From assembly GCA_029379215.1 (NCBI GenBank), contig JAQYWO010000013.1, positions 1-64,000 of the forward strand: DNA of 64,000 nucleotides. The letters run 5' to 3'. The translations under genes were made by a program, and so were the position numbers. This document shows, piece by piece, positions 36,778 through 46,155 of this stretch (positions are counted from its first letter, which is position 1; the number at the start of each line of letters is the position of its first letter). Below the pieces are notes generated by a model. The model had not been told where the DNA came from and ran no database searches. It saw only the letters and a program-made list of their open reading frames with translations. This DNA is from Rhizonema sp. PD37 (GTDB lineage Bacteria > Cyanobacteriota > Cyanobacteriia > Cyanobacteriales > Nostocaceae).

Positions 36778-37443
36778 ATGAATCCCATTGCTCAAATTAA
36801 ACCGTTAGACGTGCCGAGTGCGATCGCTCAGCGTCGTTCGATTAAAAGTTTTAAACCAGATCCCATCACCCCTGAACTACTCAAGCAACTCGTTGAGTTA
36901 ACCATAGCAGCACCTAGTAGCTTTAATTTACAAGACTGGCGGATTATTCTTGTACAAGATGAGGCGCAAAAAGCAGCGCTATCAGCAGCATCTTGGAATC
37001 AACAGCAAGTCATTCAAGCACCTGTAACCTTCGTCTTTGCTGCTGATGCTGCTGGCTGGAAGAAAGATCTTAACCCAATGTACAACCAAGCACTGCAAAA
37101 TGGGGCATGGACTGAGAATGCCGTAAACTTTTTTAGAACAGCCATCCCTCAGTTTCACACTGCACTACAGGATAAGAATCGGGAGTATGCGATCAAAGAT
37201 GCCATGATTGCCGCTACACATTTAGTACTAGCAGCAGAAAGTTTAGGTTTGTCTAGCTGTTTTCTGAATGGCTGGGAGGAAGAGAAAGTCAAGGCAGTAA
37301 TCGGGACTACAGAAGATCCAGATCTGGCGATCGCAGTCTTAGTACCGATTGGCTATGCTGAAGAACCTCGCCGTGATCCTGGACGACTACCATTTGCAGA
37401 TAAAGTCTTTGTAGATAGAGTCGGAAATCCTTATCAAAGTTAA
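36778..37443 (+). CDS. Nitroreductase-family flavoprotein
   Basis: A 221-residue FMN-dependent nitroreductase. The N-terminal AIAQRRSIKSFKPDPITPEL binds FMN phosphate via the RRS motif. AAPSSFNLQDWRIILV, IAATHLVLAAESLGLSSCFL and AVLVPIGYAEEPRRDPGRLP are all family signatures. Such enzymes reduce nitro compounds and quinones with NAD(P)H. The ATG is preceded by AAGAGGATAATAAC, a fair ribosome-binding site. It is the first gene after a strong palindrome and heads a rightward run of SDR, acetyltransferase, quinone reductase and GST genes, consistent with response to reactive electrophiles. Confidence 0.92.
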   Translation: MNPIAQIKPLDVPSAIAQRRSIKSFKPDPITPELLKQLVELTIAAPSSFNLQDWRIILVQDEAQKAALSAASWNQQQVIQAPVTFVFAADAAGWKKDLNPMYNQALQNGAWTENAVNFFRTAIPQFHTALQDKNREYAIKDAMIAATHLVLAAESLGLSSCFLNGWEEEKVKAVIGTTEDPDLAIAVLVPIGYAEEPRRDPGRLPFADKVFVDRVGNPYQS

Positions 37444-37448
37444 CAAAA

Positions 37449-37522
37449 TAATTCGTAATTACTCAAGGCTGTTTTCACGTATAAAGGGCTGGGCTTGTAA
37501 CCGTTTCATCAATTACGAATTA
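37449..37522. repeat. Small inverted-repeat element TAATTCGTAATT
   Basis: TAATTCGTAATT at 37449-37460 is exactly mirrored by AATTACGAATTA at 37511-37522. This is a 74-bp non-coding unit just after the nitroreductase stop; a similar half (AATAATTCGTAATTGT) occurs near 30163. It could also act as a terminator. Confidence 0.55.
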
Positions 37523-37612
37523 GGGAGCGAGATTGTATCTACCTTGGAAAAAGAGTAAAAATTATCACCCTTCGGATCTTGACTTACGACCGTTCGGTAC
37601 TCAATCAGCAAT

Positions 37613-37739
37613 ATAGTAATTCTCGTTTCAGTCACATACAAAAAAAACTCACGTCACCACGGGCATCCCTCTCCCAATCTTGGGAGAGGGGAAGAGAGAG
37701 AGGGCGATAGTGTATGGGATTTGATTGAGAACAGCAATA
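37613..37739. repeat. MITE copy (TTCTC...CATAC ends), family shared with 40910-41034
   Basis: Begins TAGTAATTCTCGTTTCAGTC followed by ACATAC, and ends GTATGGGATTTGATTGAGAA followed by CAGCAATA. The core is CCCTCTCCCAA-TC-TTGGGAGAGGG. It shares ends and core with the copy at 40910. Here the outermost bases are degenerate. Confidence 0.75.
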
Positions 37740-37886
37740 ATAGTTCATCACATTAACTTTGAGCATTTTGTCATAAGCATCAAAATGCTTAGGAAAGGTT
37801 AAAGCTCTGACTATGTAGGTTAATTTTAAGCGATAAAGTTAGTTGTGTTCAAAGCGTTAATCGGAAAACCAAAATCGGTAGAGTGT

Positions 37887-38576
37887 ATGTCAAAAATAGC
37901 TTTAATTGTCGGAGCAGGTAGCGGACTGAGTGCATCTTTAGCTCGGTTGTTTGCTCAAGAGGGAATGACAGTGGCTTTAGCCGCACGTCGGGTTGATAAA
38001 CTCAGTCAGTTAGAGAGTGAGATTGGAGCTAGTAGCTTTGCGTGCGATGTCTCAAAACCAGAGGACGTGCAGCAGTTATTTAATGATGTCGAAAGTCGTG
38101 TAGGTTCTCCAAATGTCGTCGTTTACAATCCAAGTTGGCGAGTGAACGGACCTTTTGTTGATATTAACCCGGCTGATGTCGAGAAAGCTTTAGATATAAC
38201 TGCTTATGGAGGCTTTCTCGTTGCTCAAGCTGCTGCGAAACGAATGCTAAATCTTGGAGGTGGTACTATCTTATTTACAGGAGCTTCAGCAAGTATCAAG
38301 GGTTATCCTCGGTCTGCTCCCTTTGCAATGGGTAAATTTGCATTGCGGGGTTTGGCTCAGAGTATAGCACGGGAATTAGCTCCGCAGAATATCCATGTCG
38401 CCCATTTTGTCATCGATGGTGGGATCGCTTCCGCAGAACGGACTGCATCAGCAGACAATCCAGATAGTATGCTTGATCCCGATGCGATCGCCCAAACTTA
38501 TCTCCACATTCTACGTCAGCCGAGAAGTGCTTGGACGTGGGAAGTGGAACTACGGCCTTGGGTGGAGAAGTTTTGA
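37887..38576 (+). CDS. SDR-family protein with Phe in place of the catalytic Tyr
   Basis: A 229-residue SDR-fold protein. The start is ATG 37887 (MSKIALIVGAGSGLSASLAR); an upstream in-frame GTG at 37845 is unlikely. The cofactor loop is GAGSGLS, the second strand ALAARRVDKL suggests NADP, and the active-site segment is SAPFAMGKFALRGLAQ. The usual YxxxK therefore reads FxxxK. Relatives of this subgroup commonly show the same change, so it may use another acid or be a non-catalytic binder. Its stop overlaps the start of the GNAT gene (TGATG), so the two are co-translated. Confidence 0.85.
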   Translation: MSKIALIVGAGSGLSASLARLFAQEGMTVALAARRVDKLSQLESEIGASSFACDVSKPEDVQQLFNDVESRVGSPNVVVYNPSWRVNGPFVDINPADVEKALDITAYGGFLVAQAAAKRMLNLGGGTILFTGASASIKGYPRSAPFAMGKFALRGLAQSIARELAPQNIHVAHFVIDGGIASAERTASADNPDSMLDPDAIAQTYLHILRQPRSAWTWEVELRPWVEKF

Positions 38577-39121
38577 TGATATCCTTGACAAAAACGGGTA
38601 GGTATGTAGCTATCCAACCGTTAGCAGAACCAGAAATTCCCATCCTGACCAACGAACTCCTGAAATGCGAGCGTCTCATTAATCACCACCAACGCTTCTA
38701 TCTCCAATGTGAAGGAAAGTGTCTCTATTTCATAGCATGGGATGAGAAGTTACCTGTGGGACATGCTATCGTTTATTGGGATAGTGACATGTTTTTTGAA
38801 CCCCAAGCAGTACGCAATCTGCATATTCCTAGGATAGAGGATTTATGGGTAATGCCGCATTGTCGAGGTGAAGGTATTGCTTCAAAATTAATGGATTGTG
38901 TGGAAGCAAGCGCTAAAGAACGTGGTTTTTCCAAAATAGGTTTGGATGTGAGATTGAGTAATCATCTTGCTCGTAGAATATACCAGAAACGTGGGTACAA
39001 GAATACTGGCATTCCAGCTTATGAATTGCGTGGCGTTTCAATTATTAACGGGAAAGAATACTTTTGGCGTGAACCTAATTGTATTTTCCTCATTAAGCGC
39101 TTATTGGCGGTGCAAAAATGA
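38576..39121 (+). CDS. GNAT-family N-acetyltransferase
   Basis: A 181-residue acetyltransferase. The start is ATG 38576, overlapping the SDR stop in TGATG. The acetyl-CoA loop is RGEGIASKLMD, preceded by the beta-4 strand RIEDLWVMPH and followed by GLDVRLSNHLARRIYQKRGY, the classic alpha-4/beta-6 segment. The region GHAIVYWDSDM precedes them. The substrate is unknown. Genetic coupling to the SDR suggests that both act on the same compound or resistance response. Intact; no unusual features. Confidence 0.88.
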   Translation: MISLTKTGRYVAIQPLAEPEIPILTNELLKCERLINHHQRFYLQCEGKCLYFIAWDEKLPVGHAIVYWDSDMFFEPQAVRNLHIPRIEDLWVMPHCRGEGIASKLMDCVEASAKERGFSKIGLDVRLSNHLARRIYQKRGYKNTGIPAYELRGVSIINGKEYFWREPNCIFLIKRLLAVQK

Positions 39122-39133
39122 GGAGAAAAAATC

Positions 39134-39313
39134 TTGATTGATCAAAATTTAGAAAATTTTCCCAATTTAAAGCGTTGGTTTGAGACAATTCAAGCACGTC
39201 CTGCAACGGTACGTGCTTACGCAAAAGCAGAACCATTCATCAATCAGCCTATCGACATGGAGAAAATGTGGTCATTGTTATTTAACCAGTCGGCAAGTAC
39301 AGTTCAGCTTTAA
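39134..39313 (+). pseudogene. GST C-terminal fragment, partial duplicate of the gene at 40161
   Basis: A 59-codon frame starting at TTG, right after the GNAT stop, reads NLENFPNLKRWFETIQARPA, TVRAYAKAEPF and LLFNQSASTVQL. It is about three quarters identical by eye to the last 57 residues of the complete GST at 40161-40859. It lacks the whole glutathione-binding domain. AGGAG at 39121-39125 precedes the TTG, so it may be translated, but no enzyme can result. It probably arose by tandem duplication followed by deletion. Confidence 0.85.
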
Positions 39314-39322
39314 AAACTCATT

Positions 39323-40129
39323 ATGAACGTTCTCATTGTCTATGCCCATCCCGAACCCAGATCCCTTAACGGTTCGCTGAAAGATTTTGCCGTCTCGGTA
39401 CTCACAAATGCCGGACATCAGGTTCAAGTTTCCGATCTATATGCAATGAAATGGAAAGCTGTGGCAGATGGTGATGACTTTCCCCAACGGAATACGAACG
39501 AACGCCTCGACTACGGCTCTGCTTCAGGAATTGCATTTACAAATGGTACGCAGTTACCTGAGATTGCTACCGAGCAAGAAAAACTACTTTGGGCAGATGT
39601 CGTTATCTTTCAGTTTCCCTTATGGTGGTTTTCAATGCCAGCTATCCTGAAAGGTTGGATTGACCGCGTTTACGCCTATGGGTTTGCATATGGCGTAGGT
39701 GCACATGAAGGCAAGCATTGGGGTAACCGTTACGGAGAAGGAACACTCAAAGGAAGACGTGCCATGCTTGTTGTGACTCTTGGTGGAAGAGAACCGCAGT
39801 ATAGCAAACGCGGTGTCAACGGTTATATTGACGATTTATTGTTCCCGATTAATCATGGTGTTTTATATTATCCTGGTATGACTGTATTACCTCCCTTAGT
39901 TGTTTATCAAGCCCGACGTATTCAGGAGGAAGAGTATAAAAAGTTATGCAAAGTCTACGAGCAACGACTGTTAACGCTCAATACAACGGAGCCAATTCCT
40001 TATCGCCTACAAAACGGTGGTGATTATGATGACCAACAGGAGTTAAAGCCAGAATTAGAGGGTAATGCGACAGGCTTGACGATTCATCAAGCAAAGATTC
40101 CCAACTTCTTGGAGAAGTCGGGAATCTGA
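39323..40129 (+). CDS. NAD(P)H:quinone oxidoreductase-like flavoprotein
   Basis: A 268-residue flavodoxin-fold enzyme of the NQO1/KefF/MdaB group. VLIVYAHPEPRSLNGSLKDF binds the FAD/FMN phosphate. FQFPLWWFSMPAILKGWIDR is the family signature helix, and YAYGFAYGVGAHEGKHWGNR follows it. These enzymes reduce quinones by two electrons and so prevent semiquinone radicals. It lies between the GST fragment and the full GST, 31 bp before the latter, so both probably share a transcript. It has no membrane segment. Confidence 0.9.
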   Translation: MNVLIVYAHPEPRSLNGSLKDFAVSVLTNAGHQVQVSDLYAMKWKAVADGDDFPQRNTNERLDYGSASGIAFTNGTQLPEIATEQEKLLWADVVIFQFPLWWFSMPAILKGWIDRVYAYGFAYGVGAHEGKHWGNRYGEGTLKGRRAMLVVTLGGREPQYSKRGVNGYIDDLLFPINHGVLYYPGMTVLPPLVVYQARRIQEEEYKKLCKVYEQRLLTLNTTEPIPYRLQNGGDYDDQQELKPELEGNATGLTIHQAKIPNFLEKSGI

Positions 40130-40160
40130 GCCTTACAGAAAACTATCAGGAGACAGATCA

Positions 40161-40859
40161 ATGATTGAACTTTACTATTGGACAACACCGAACGGTCATA
40201 AGGTGACAATGTTTTTAGAAGAAGTTGGATTGCCCTATAACATTGTTCCTGTGAACATTGGTGCTGGTGAGCAATTTCAGCCTGAATTTCTCAAGATTTC
40301 GCCGAACAATCGTATTCCGGCAATTATTGACACTGAACCTGCAACTGGAGACGAGCCGATTTCAGTCTTTGAGTCAGGTGCGATTTTGGTCTACTTGGCT
40401 GAAAAAACTGGGAAGTTGCTGCCAGAAGATTCGCGCGATCGCGCTGAAGTTCTTCAGTGGCTATTCTGGCAAATGGGTGGTTTGGGACCAATGGCAGGAC
40501 AGAATCACCACTTCAATCAATATGCTCCTGAAAAAATTGACTATGCGATTAATCGCTACGTGAATGAAACGGGACGTTTATATGCAGTACTGGATAAGCG
40601 GCTGGCAGACAGAGAATTTGTTGCGGGTGAATACTCTATTGCAGATATCGCGAGCTATCCTTGGATAGTACCGTATGAGCGCCAAAACCAGAAGTTAGAA
40701 AACTTCCCCAACCTCAAGCGCTGGTTTGAAGCAATCCAAGCACGTCCTGCCACAGTTCGTGCTTATGAGAAGGCAGAGGCTTTCAAAAATCAAACTCTAG
40801 ATATTGAGAAGTCGCGAGCGATGTTATTTAACCAATCAGCAAATACGATTCAGCGTTGA
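40161..40859 (+). CDS. Glutathione S-transferase (Nu/YfcG-like)
   Basis: A 232-residue GST. The thioredoxin-like N-terminal domain begins IELYYWTTPNGHKVTMFLEE. The cis-Pro motif is NNRIPAIID, and the glutathione-binding FESGAILVYLAEKTGKLLP holds the conserved Glu-Ser. The C-terminal helical domain includes WLFWQMGGLGPMAGQNHHF and IADIASYPWIVPYERQ. The pattern fits the YfcG/YghU (Nu) class, which has disulfide-reductase activity with glutathione. AGGAG at 40149-40153 gives a good start. A C-terminal duplicate fragment is present at 39134-39313. Confidence 0.93.
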   Translation: MIELYYWTTPNGHKVTMFLEEVGLPYNIVPVNIGAGEQFQPEFLKISPNNRIPAIIDTEPATGDEPISVFESGAILVYLAEKTGKLLPEDSRDRAEVLQWLFWQMGGLGPMAGQNHHFNQYAPEKIDYAINRYVNETGRLYAVLDKRLADREFVAGEYSIADIASYPWIVPYERQNQKLENFPNLKRWFEAIQARPATVRAYEKAEAFKNQTLDIEKSRAMLFNQSANTIQR

Positions 40860-40909
40860 GGATTCATAGGGGAGACGCGCTGCTTTGTTGCATCGTGTAC
40901 AGCAATTCT

Positions 40910-41034
40910 TATAACGGTTCTCGTTTTAGTCACATACTCTTGCCCTCACCCAGATAGGCGCGGGCACCCCTTTCCCAAGATTGGGAGAGGGCGAGAGGAC
41001 GAGAGTGTATGGGATTTAACTGAGAACCGCTATA
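40910..41034. repeat. MITE with TATA(A/G)CGGTTCTC terminal inverted repeats
   Basis: Left end TATAACGGTTCTCGTTTTAG (40910 on) and right end CTGAGAACCGCTATA (to 41034) are inverted repeats extending inward to CATAC/GTATG. The core CCCAAGATTGGGAGAGGG is related to the core of the 37613-37739 copy. It stands between GST and the MFS gene, 66 bp before the latter, and could influence its promoter. Confidence 0.85.
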
Positions 41035-41099
41035 TTTTCCCTTTTAGAAGTGCGTCCCCCCTTCTCTCCTTCAGCTTGATCACAAAACAGGAGAACTAA

Positions 41100-42287
41100 G
41101 TGGGTAGATTAGCAACAGATGATAGACGCATCTCGTTAGAACTGTTGGGTGCAGCTGCCTTTATGGTGATTGCTGACGCAAGGGTGATTGATCCAGTGCT
41201 TCACATTATTGCTGATGACTTTAAAGTGGGTGTTGGGAGTGCAGGGGTGATTATCTCCGCGTACACAATTCCCTACGGGCTGTTCCAATTAGTCTACGGT
41301 CCATTAGGCGATCGCATTGGTAAAGTGAAGGTGATGACTGCTGGAATGGGAGCATTTGCTGTTGGTACAGCAGTTTGTGCAGTTGTGTCTAATCTCGCCA
41401 TCCTTACCTTAATGCGGTTTTTAACCGGCTTGGCGGCGGCAGCAGTGATCCCGCTTTCACTGGCTTATATTGGTGACAACTACCCTTATGAACAACGCCA
41501 AGCCGCGATTGGACGGTATCTGGGGTTCGTGGTACTCGGTCAGATTCTAGGTAGCAGTTTGGGTGGTATTTTTGGGGAATATATTAGCTGGCGTAATATT
41601 TTTCTAGTATTTGGGCTTTTATCTGTTGGTATTACTATCACGATGTGGCGTGCAATCCGTAGTATACGTGATATGCATCGTTCCGAATTGACTATGGGTT
41701 TGGCAGCTTTCCGACCTTACTACCAACTCATCACTCAACCTGCCGCTCGTACTGTGATGATAGCAGTATTTGGTGAAGGTTTTTTCCTTTTTGGAGGATT
41801 CTCTTACGTTGGGGCATTTCTCCGAGATGAATATCACTTATCTTACGTTGCGATCGGTTTCATGCTCAGCAGTTTTGGAGTTGGTGGACTTATTTACAGT
41901 CGTTACGTGCAGTGGTTGGTCAGGAGATTGGGAGAAAATGGAATGGTTGGGGTTGGAAGCTTGTTGATCTGCGTCGGCTACTTATTTATCGCGTTGTATC
42001 ACAACTGGGTACTGTTTATCCCTTTAAGTATTTTCATAGGATTGGGCTTTTATATGATGCACAGTACATTCCAGACTCAAGCAACCGAACTAGCGCCTAA
42101 AGCACGAGGTACAGCAGTTGCACTTTTTGTTTTCAACATGTTTTTAGGACAGGGACTTGGGACAGCAGCATTCGGTAGAGTTGTCGATAGTTACGGTTAC
42201 GTTCCCTGTTTTGTTGTGGCTGCCCTAGCGATCGCTCTCCTTTGTTTCTGGTTTATCTACCAGAAAAAGCGGATTGAACTGATCTAA
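41100..42287 (+). CDS. MFS transporter (DHA1-type drug/metabolite efflux)
   Basis: A 395-residue twelve-helix major facilitator. It starts at GTG 41100 with AGGAG at 41090-41094. Motif A in the loop between helices 2 and 3 reads GPLGDRIGKVKVM. Helix 1 contains ADARVIDPVLHIIADDF, as in arabinose-efflux/Bcr-like DHA1 members, and RFLTGLAAAAVIPLSLAYIG is the motif B region in helix 4. Proton-driven export of a small organic molecule is expected. It follows the detoxification cluster in the same direction but is separated by a MITE. Confidence 0.92.
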   Translation: MGRLATDDRRISLELLGAAAFMVIADARVIDPVLHIIADDFKVGVGSAGVIISAYTIPYGLFQLVYGPLGDRIGKVKVMTAGMGAFAVGTAVCAVVSNLAILTLMRFLTGLAAAAVIPLSLAYIGDNYPYEQRQAAIGRYLGFVVLGQILGSSLGGIFGEYISWRNIFLVFGLLSVGITITMWRAIRSIRDMHRSELTMGLAAFRPYYQLITQPAARTVMIAVFGEGFFLFGGFSYVGAFLRDEYHLSYVAIGFMLSSFGVGGLIYSRYVQWLVRRLGENGMVGVGSLLICVGYLFIALYHNWVLFIPLSIFIGLGFYMMHSTFQTQATELAPKARGTAVALFVFNMFLGQGLGTAAFGRVVDSYGYVPCFVVAALAIALLCFWFIYQKKRIELI

Positions 42288-42298
42288 AAACCCTTGAT

Positions 42299-45097
42299 TT
42301 AATCGCTCAAAACTTTCTTTTGGCTCAAGGGAATTTCAATGACAAATTCTGCACCTTTGCCCAGGCTGGAAATGCACTGTAATCTCCCCTGATGTTTCTC
42401 CGTAATAATTTGGTAGCTAATAGATAAACCCAGCCCTGTACCTTTACCTACAGGTTTAGTTGTGAAGAAGGGATCAAATAATTTTGAATACACGCCTTTA
42501 GGCATACCAGGACCATTATCAGTAATGCGAATAGCTACACGCTTGTCAATAGTTAGTTGAGTAATAATATGAATAGTTGGTTGTCGGGCATGTTCAATTT
42601 CTGTTAAGCGATTTTCCTCAATCGCATCAATCGCATTTGTCAGAATATTCATAAAAACTTGATTGAGTTGTCCAGCATAACACTCCACAGGTGGAAGGTA
42701 AGCATATTCTTTGATAATTTGAATAGAGGTATAATTTGGTCTGGCTTTAAGGCGATGTTCCAGAATCATCAGTGTACTATCAATTCCCTCATGAATATCT
42801 ACTGCTTTCATGTCCGCCTCATCCAAGCGAGAGAAGTTGCGTAGAGATAGGACAATATTTGTAATTCTGTCAGCACCAACTCTCATTGATGCTAGTAGCT
42901 TTGGTAGGTCTTCAACTAAAAAATTAAGCTCAATAGCTTTTGCTTCATCTTGTATTTCCCGTACGGGGTGGGGATAATGTTGCTGATAAAGTTGCAGTAA
43001 TCTCAATAAATCTTGGATATATGTATCAGCGTAGCTGAGGTTGCCGTCAATAAAGCTGACAGGGTTGTTGATTTCGTGTGCTACCCCAGCAACTAATTGA
43101 CCTAAACTAGACAGTTTTTCAGTTTGCACCAGTTGAGATGCAAGCTGCTGTGACTTTTCCCGCAGTTGTGCTGCAGATTCTCGCAATACGGACTCTGCTT
43201 GTTTGCGTTTAGTCATATCATGAAGGATAACAACGTATTCCTGAAAATCTTGATGGGGAATATCGGAGACAGAAACTTCAAGAGTTTTTACATGGTCTTT
43301 ATGTAAGAGGGTTTGTTCGCTGTGCTTTTGCCAATCATGAGGATATTGTGTTAAGTCTGGTAACCATTTATTTAAGGGAAATCCCAGCATCAATGATGGA
43401 TTGAAACCAAACAAAGATTGGGTAGCGGGATTTGCTTGTCGAATCACACCAACTTCGTTGACAACGACAATTGCATCTTGAGCCACCATAAACAGGTGTT
43501 CTGCGGCTTCCCGTGCTTCAGCGATCGCCAGAACTTGTGGTAAACTCGTCCAGCCAGTGATCGCCACCCCAACAAATGCCACCGTCATCAGTAGCACAAC
43601 GAAGAGATTTTCATCTGCTGTAGTATCAGGCTTATTTAAATGAGTACCAAAGAACCAGCCCACAGACACCCCACAGATCAACAGAAAAATCAGGATACTG
43701 ACTTGCGGGATCACTGAGTCTGTAATTGTTATTGTTGTTCGTGACTGATATCTCCGCATCCACCAACTTGGACGGAAAGGAGCAAGAGGGATATAGCGCA
43801 TCAATGTATCAAATGCTACGACTCCAACAGGAGCTACTAATCCAATCAGCAAATCTTGCCAACCCCAAGTATAGCCTCCCACCACTAGTACGACAACCTC
43901 TAACATGAAGATACCCAAGGAGAGTCGGGGAAAAAGTACCTCTGGCTTACCTCTCTGCAACCATAGTCCTAAATGTAGTAGCATAAACGACACAAACCAA
44001 GGGACATTTGCCACCACAATGATGTGCGTTACATTTCCCCAAATCAGAAACAGAAAGGAGAGCGCTAGAGTGAAAGTGAGGGCAGCACCGAATACTCCCC
44101 GTCGCGACACTACCGAAAATACTGGTGAGATATATTTGTCAATTGCTAACTGATACAAAATGCGGGGACAATTAGATACTCCTGTTGCCAAACCTAGCAA
44201 AGATGAACCGGCTAGCAAAAAGGTGACGATTAAAGAAGCAAATTTTCCCCAAAAGGGTGTAGATGCGGCGATAAAATTGAGAAAAGCATCGTCCTTAAGA
44301 TTAGAAGCTGTTGCTAAACACGTAATTACCCAAGAACCACCCAAGAAGATGGGTGGCATTAACCAAGCAGCAATTTCTAGAAACCGTAGGGTTTCGATAG
44401 GGCGACGACTATCAGCAATAAAGGATGAGGCAGTTTCACAACCGTAGGTTTGATAGGTAACGAAATAGAACCACTTTGCCCAATCAACAAAACTCAGAGA
44501 TGACGAACTCTGAGGAAATAAACCAGGGCTCTCAGGAGAAAAAGCTAAAAAGCCAAGTCCCTGTAAACAAAAGGTAAGTAGCACTACTATTGCAGGAATT
44601 GCAAAAAACAAATGCAAAATACTTAAAGCACGGGTGCCACTAAAGGCGATCGCAAAGGGTAAGAACGTAAAGCTAATTTTGAGTAGCGCTTCCGGACAAG
44701 TAAATCCTAATTGTTCAAGGTTGACTTTGATTAAGTCTGTAAGGACAACTGAATTAAGTGGTATATACGAAACCCAACTGAGGAAATATGCGATGGCAGC
44801 ATAACGAGCAATACCAGGATAAAGTTGCCACAGCTTGGTTATATAGTTGGGCGTACCCCCAGCAATATCTATGAAGTGAGTCCCCAGACGTTTCACCTGG
44901 TAGTTCAGTAATATCCCCACAATGACAGCTGGTATCCAAACAAATATAGCTTGAGGTCCTAAAGCCGCATGAATGACTGGTACCACTGCTACCCAGCCAA
45001 TATGGATTGTGACACCAAAAGCCCAAGTTTCCAATGCACTTAGATTTCTGGACAGTCTTAGCGGTAAAGACAGGGTTGCATTATCTGGATAGGACAT
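42299..45097 (-). CDS. Fusion protein: APC-type amino-acid permease with PAS and histidine kinase
   Basis: A 932-residue membrane protein. Residues 1 to about 515 have about 12-14 hydrophobic segments and permease features such as [37 protein letters not shown] and [20 protein letters not shown], like amino-acid/polyamine/organocation transporters. A PAS domain follows at about 530-630 ([20 protein letters not shown]). HisKA then has His674 in [17 protein letters not shown], and a HATPase domain carries [20 protein letters not shown] and GKGTGLGLS. No receiver is attached. It may sense a transported or bound amino acid and phosphorylate an unlinked response regulator. The CbrA sensor of Pseudomonas is an analogous transporter-kinase with a different transporter fold. 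Confidence 0.92.
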   Translation of the reverse strand: MSYPDNATLSLPLRLSRNLSALETWAFGVTIHIGWVAVVPVIHAALGPQAIFVWIPAVIVGILLNYQVKRLGTHFIDIAGGTPNYITKLWQLYPGIARYAAIAYFLSWVSYIPLNSVVLTDLIKVNLEQLGFTCPEALLKISFTFLPFAIAFSGTRALSILHLFFAIPAIVVLLTFCLQGLGFLAFSPESPGLFPQSSSSLSFVDWAKWFYFVTYQTYGCETASSFIADSRRPIETLRFLEIAAWLMPPIFLGGSWVITCLATASNLKDDAFLNFIAASTPFWGKFASLIVTFLLAGSSLLGLATGVSNCPRILYQLAIDKYISPVFSVVSRRGVFGAALTFTLALSFLFLIWGNVTHIIVVANVPWFVSFMLLHLGLWLQRGKPEVLFPRLSLGIFMLEVVVLVVGGYTWGWQDLLIGLVAPVGVVAFDTLMRYIPLAPFRPSWWMRRYQSRTTITITDSVIPQVSILIFLLICGVSVGWFFGTHLNKPDTTADENLFVVLLMTVAFVGVAITGWTSLPQVLAIAEAREAAEHLFMVAQDAIVVVNEVGVIRQANPATQSLFGFNPSLMLGFPLNKWLPDLTQYPHDWQKHSEQTLLHKDHVKTLEVSVSDIPHQDFQEYVVILHDMTKRKQAESVLRESAAQLREKSQQLASQLVQTEKLSSLGQLVAGVAHEINNPVSFIDGNLSYADTYIQDLLRLLQLYQQHYPHPVREIQDEAKAIELNFLVEDLPKLLASMRVGADRITNIVLSLRNFSRLDEADMKAVDIHEGIDSTLMILEHRLKARPNYTSIQIIKEYAYLPPVECYAGQLNQVFMNILTNAIDAIEENRLTEIEHARQPTIHIITQLTIDKRVAIRITDNGPGMPKGVYSKLFDPFFTTKPVGKGTGLGLSISYQIITEKHQGRLQCISSLGKGAEFVIEIPLSQKKVLSD

Positions 45098-45216
45098 AAG
45101 TGGTAATACCAGAAAGGTTTTTGAGCCTCAATAGCTAGTATTCCCATGTCTTGGGTATTACGAACATCTAATCTTGGTAAAGTAAGTTGCTAATACCGAG
45201 AGGAAAATTTTCACAG

Positions 45217-45864
45217 ATGAATAGTAGAGGTAAATTAATTGTATTTGAAGGGGTGGAGGGTTCTGGCAAAACTACCCAAATAGAGCTTTGCTCTTCTTGG
45301 CTGCAAAGTCTTGATATATCTGTTGTCGTGACTCGGGAACCGGGCGGAACAGACTTGGGCGTACAGCTGCGGCAATTATTATTAGAAGCAGGAAATTCAA
45401 TTGCTGACAAAACAGAATTACTTTTATACGCTGCTGATAGATCGCAACACGTACACCATTATCTAATGCCGAATTTGGCAAAAGGAGCGATTATTTTATG
45501 CGATCGCTACACTGACTCTACTATTGCCTATCAAGGTTGGGGACGGCAAATGAACATTGAAACAATTGAACAACTTAACCTTTTAGCTACTGATGGACTT
45601 CAAAGCGATTTAACAATATTGCTGGATATCGATCCGGAAATTTCTTTGCAACGAATATTGCAAAAGCGTAAATTAGATCGAATTGAACAAGCAGATTTAG
45701 CTTTTCATCATCGGATACGTCAAGGTTATTTATCTTTAGCAAAAAAGTCTCCAGAAAAAATTTGTGTTATCAATGGGAATCAGAATATCGAGCAAGTTGC
45801 ATCAGAAATTCAACAAATATTGATAAGTCTTTTGAAGATATCGCCCACAAAAGTAAAGTCTTAG
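45217..45864 (+). CDS. tmk: Thymidylate kinase
   Basis: A 215-residue dTMP kinase. The P-loop GVEGSGKT (residues 12-19), TREPGGTDLG for the base and phosphate, LCDRYTDSTIAYQGWGRQM with the DR(Y/H) motif, and LDIDPEISLQRI are all present. It phosphorylates dTMP to dTDP for DNA synthesis. ATG 45217 is preferred; the frame extends upstream to TTG 45187 but those ten residues are not family-like. The gene is divergent from the permease-kinase fusion with a 120-bp gap. Intact. Confidence 0.95.
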   Translation: MNSRGKLIVFEGVEGSGKTTQIELCSSWLQSLDISVVVTREPGGTDLGVQLRQLLLEAGNSIADKTELLLYAADRSQHVHHYLMPNLAKGAIILCDRYTDSTIAYQGWGRQMNIETIEQLNLLATDGLQSDLTILLDIDPEISLQRILQKRKLDRIEQADLAFHHRIRQGYLSLAKKSPEKICVINGNQNIEQVASEIQQILISLLKISPTKVKS

Positions 45865-46155
45865 AGAAGTTGTGCCTCAAGTTGCTATCCGAAGCGCACA
45901 TGTGATGTGGTATGTGGTAGTTGGTAATTGGCAATTATTTTTCTTCCCATTACCCATTACCGCCCCTTAGAACTAGTTCTCTGCCTTGACATGCAGTGAC
46001 TAACCCAGGACAACGGTTGCCGTTTTTTTTAGCGTTTGGCTTGCTAGAAGCGACATACATTCCAATCGCTTAGGTTAATTTTTCGTTACATACTTGTAAA
46101 TTTTTCCTTTCTATCTATTTAGCCTTATTTCCACGCCCCGTGTGCTAGTTCGCTC
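45865..46155. other. Intergenic, no gene seen
   Basis: About 290 bp between the convergent tmk and SH3-domain genes. GTGGTATGTGGTAGTTGGTA is a low-complexity GT-rich stretch. I see no hairpin with a T-run and no coding frame. Confidence 0.4.
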
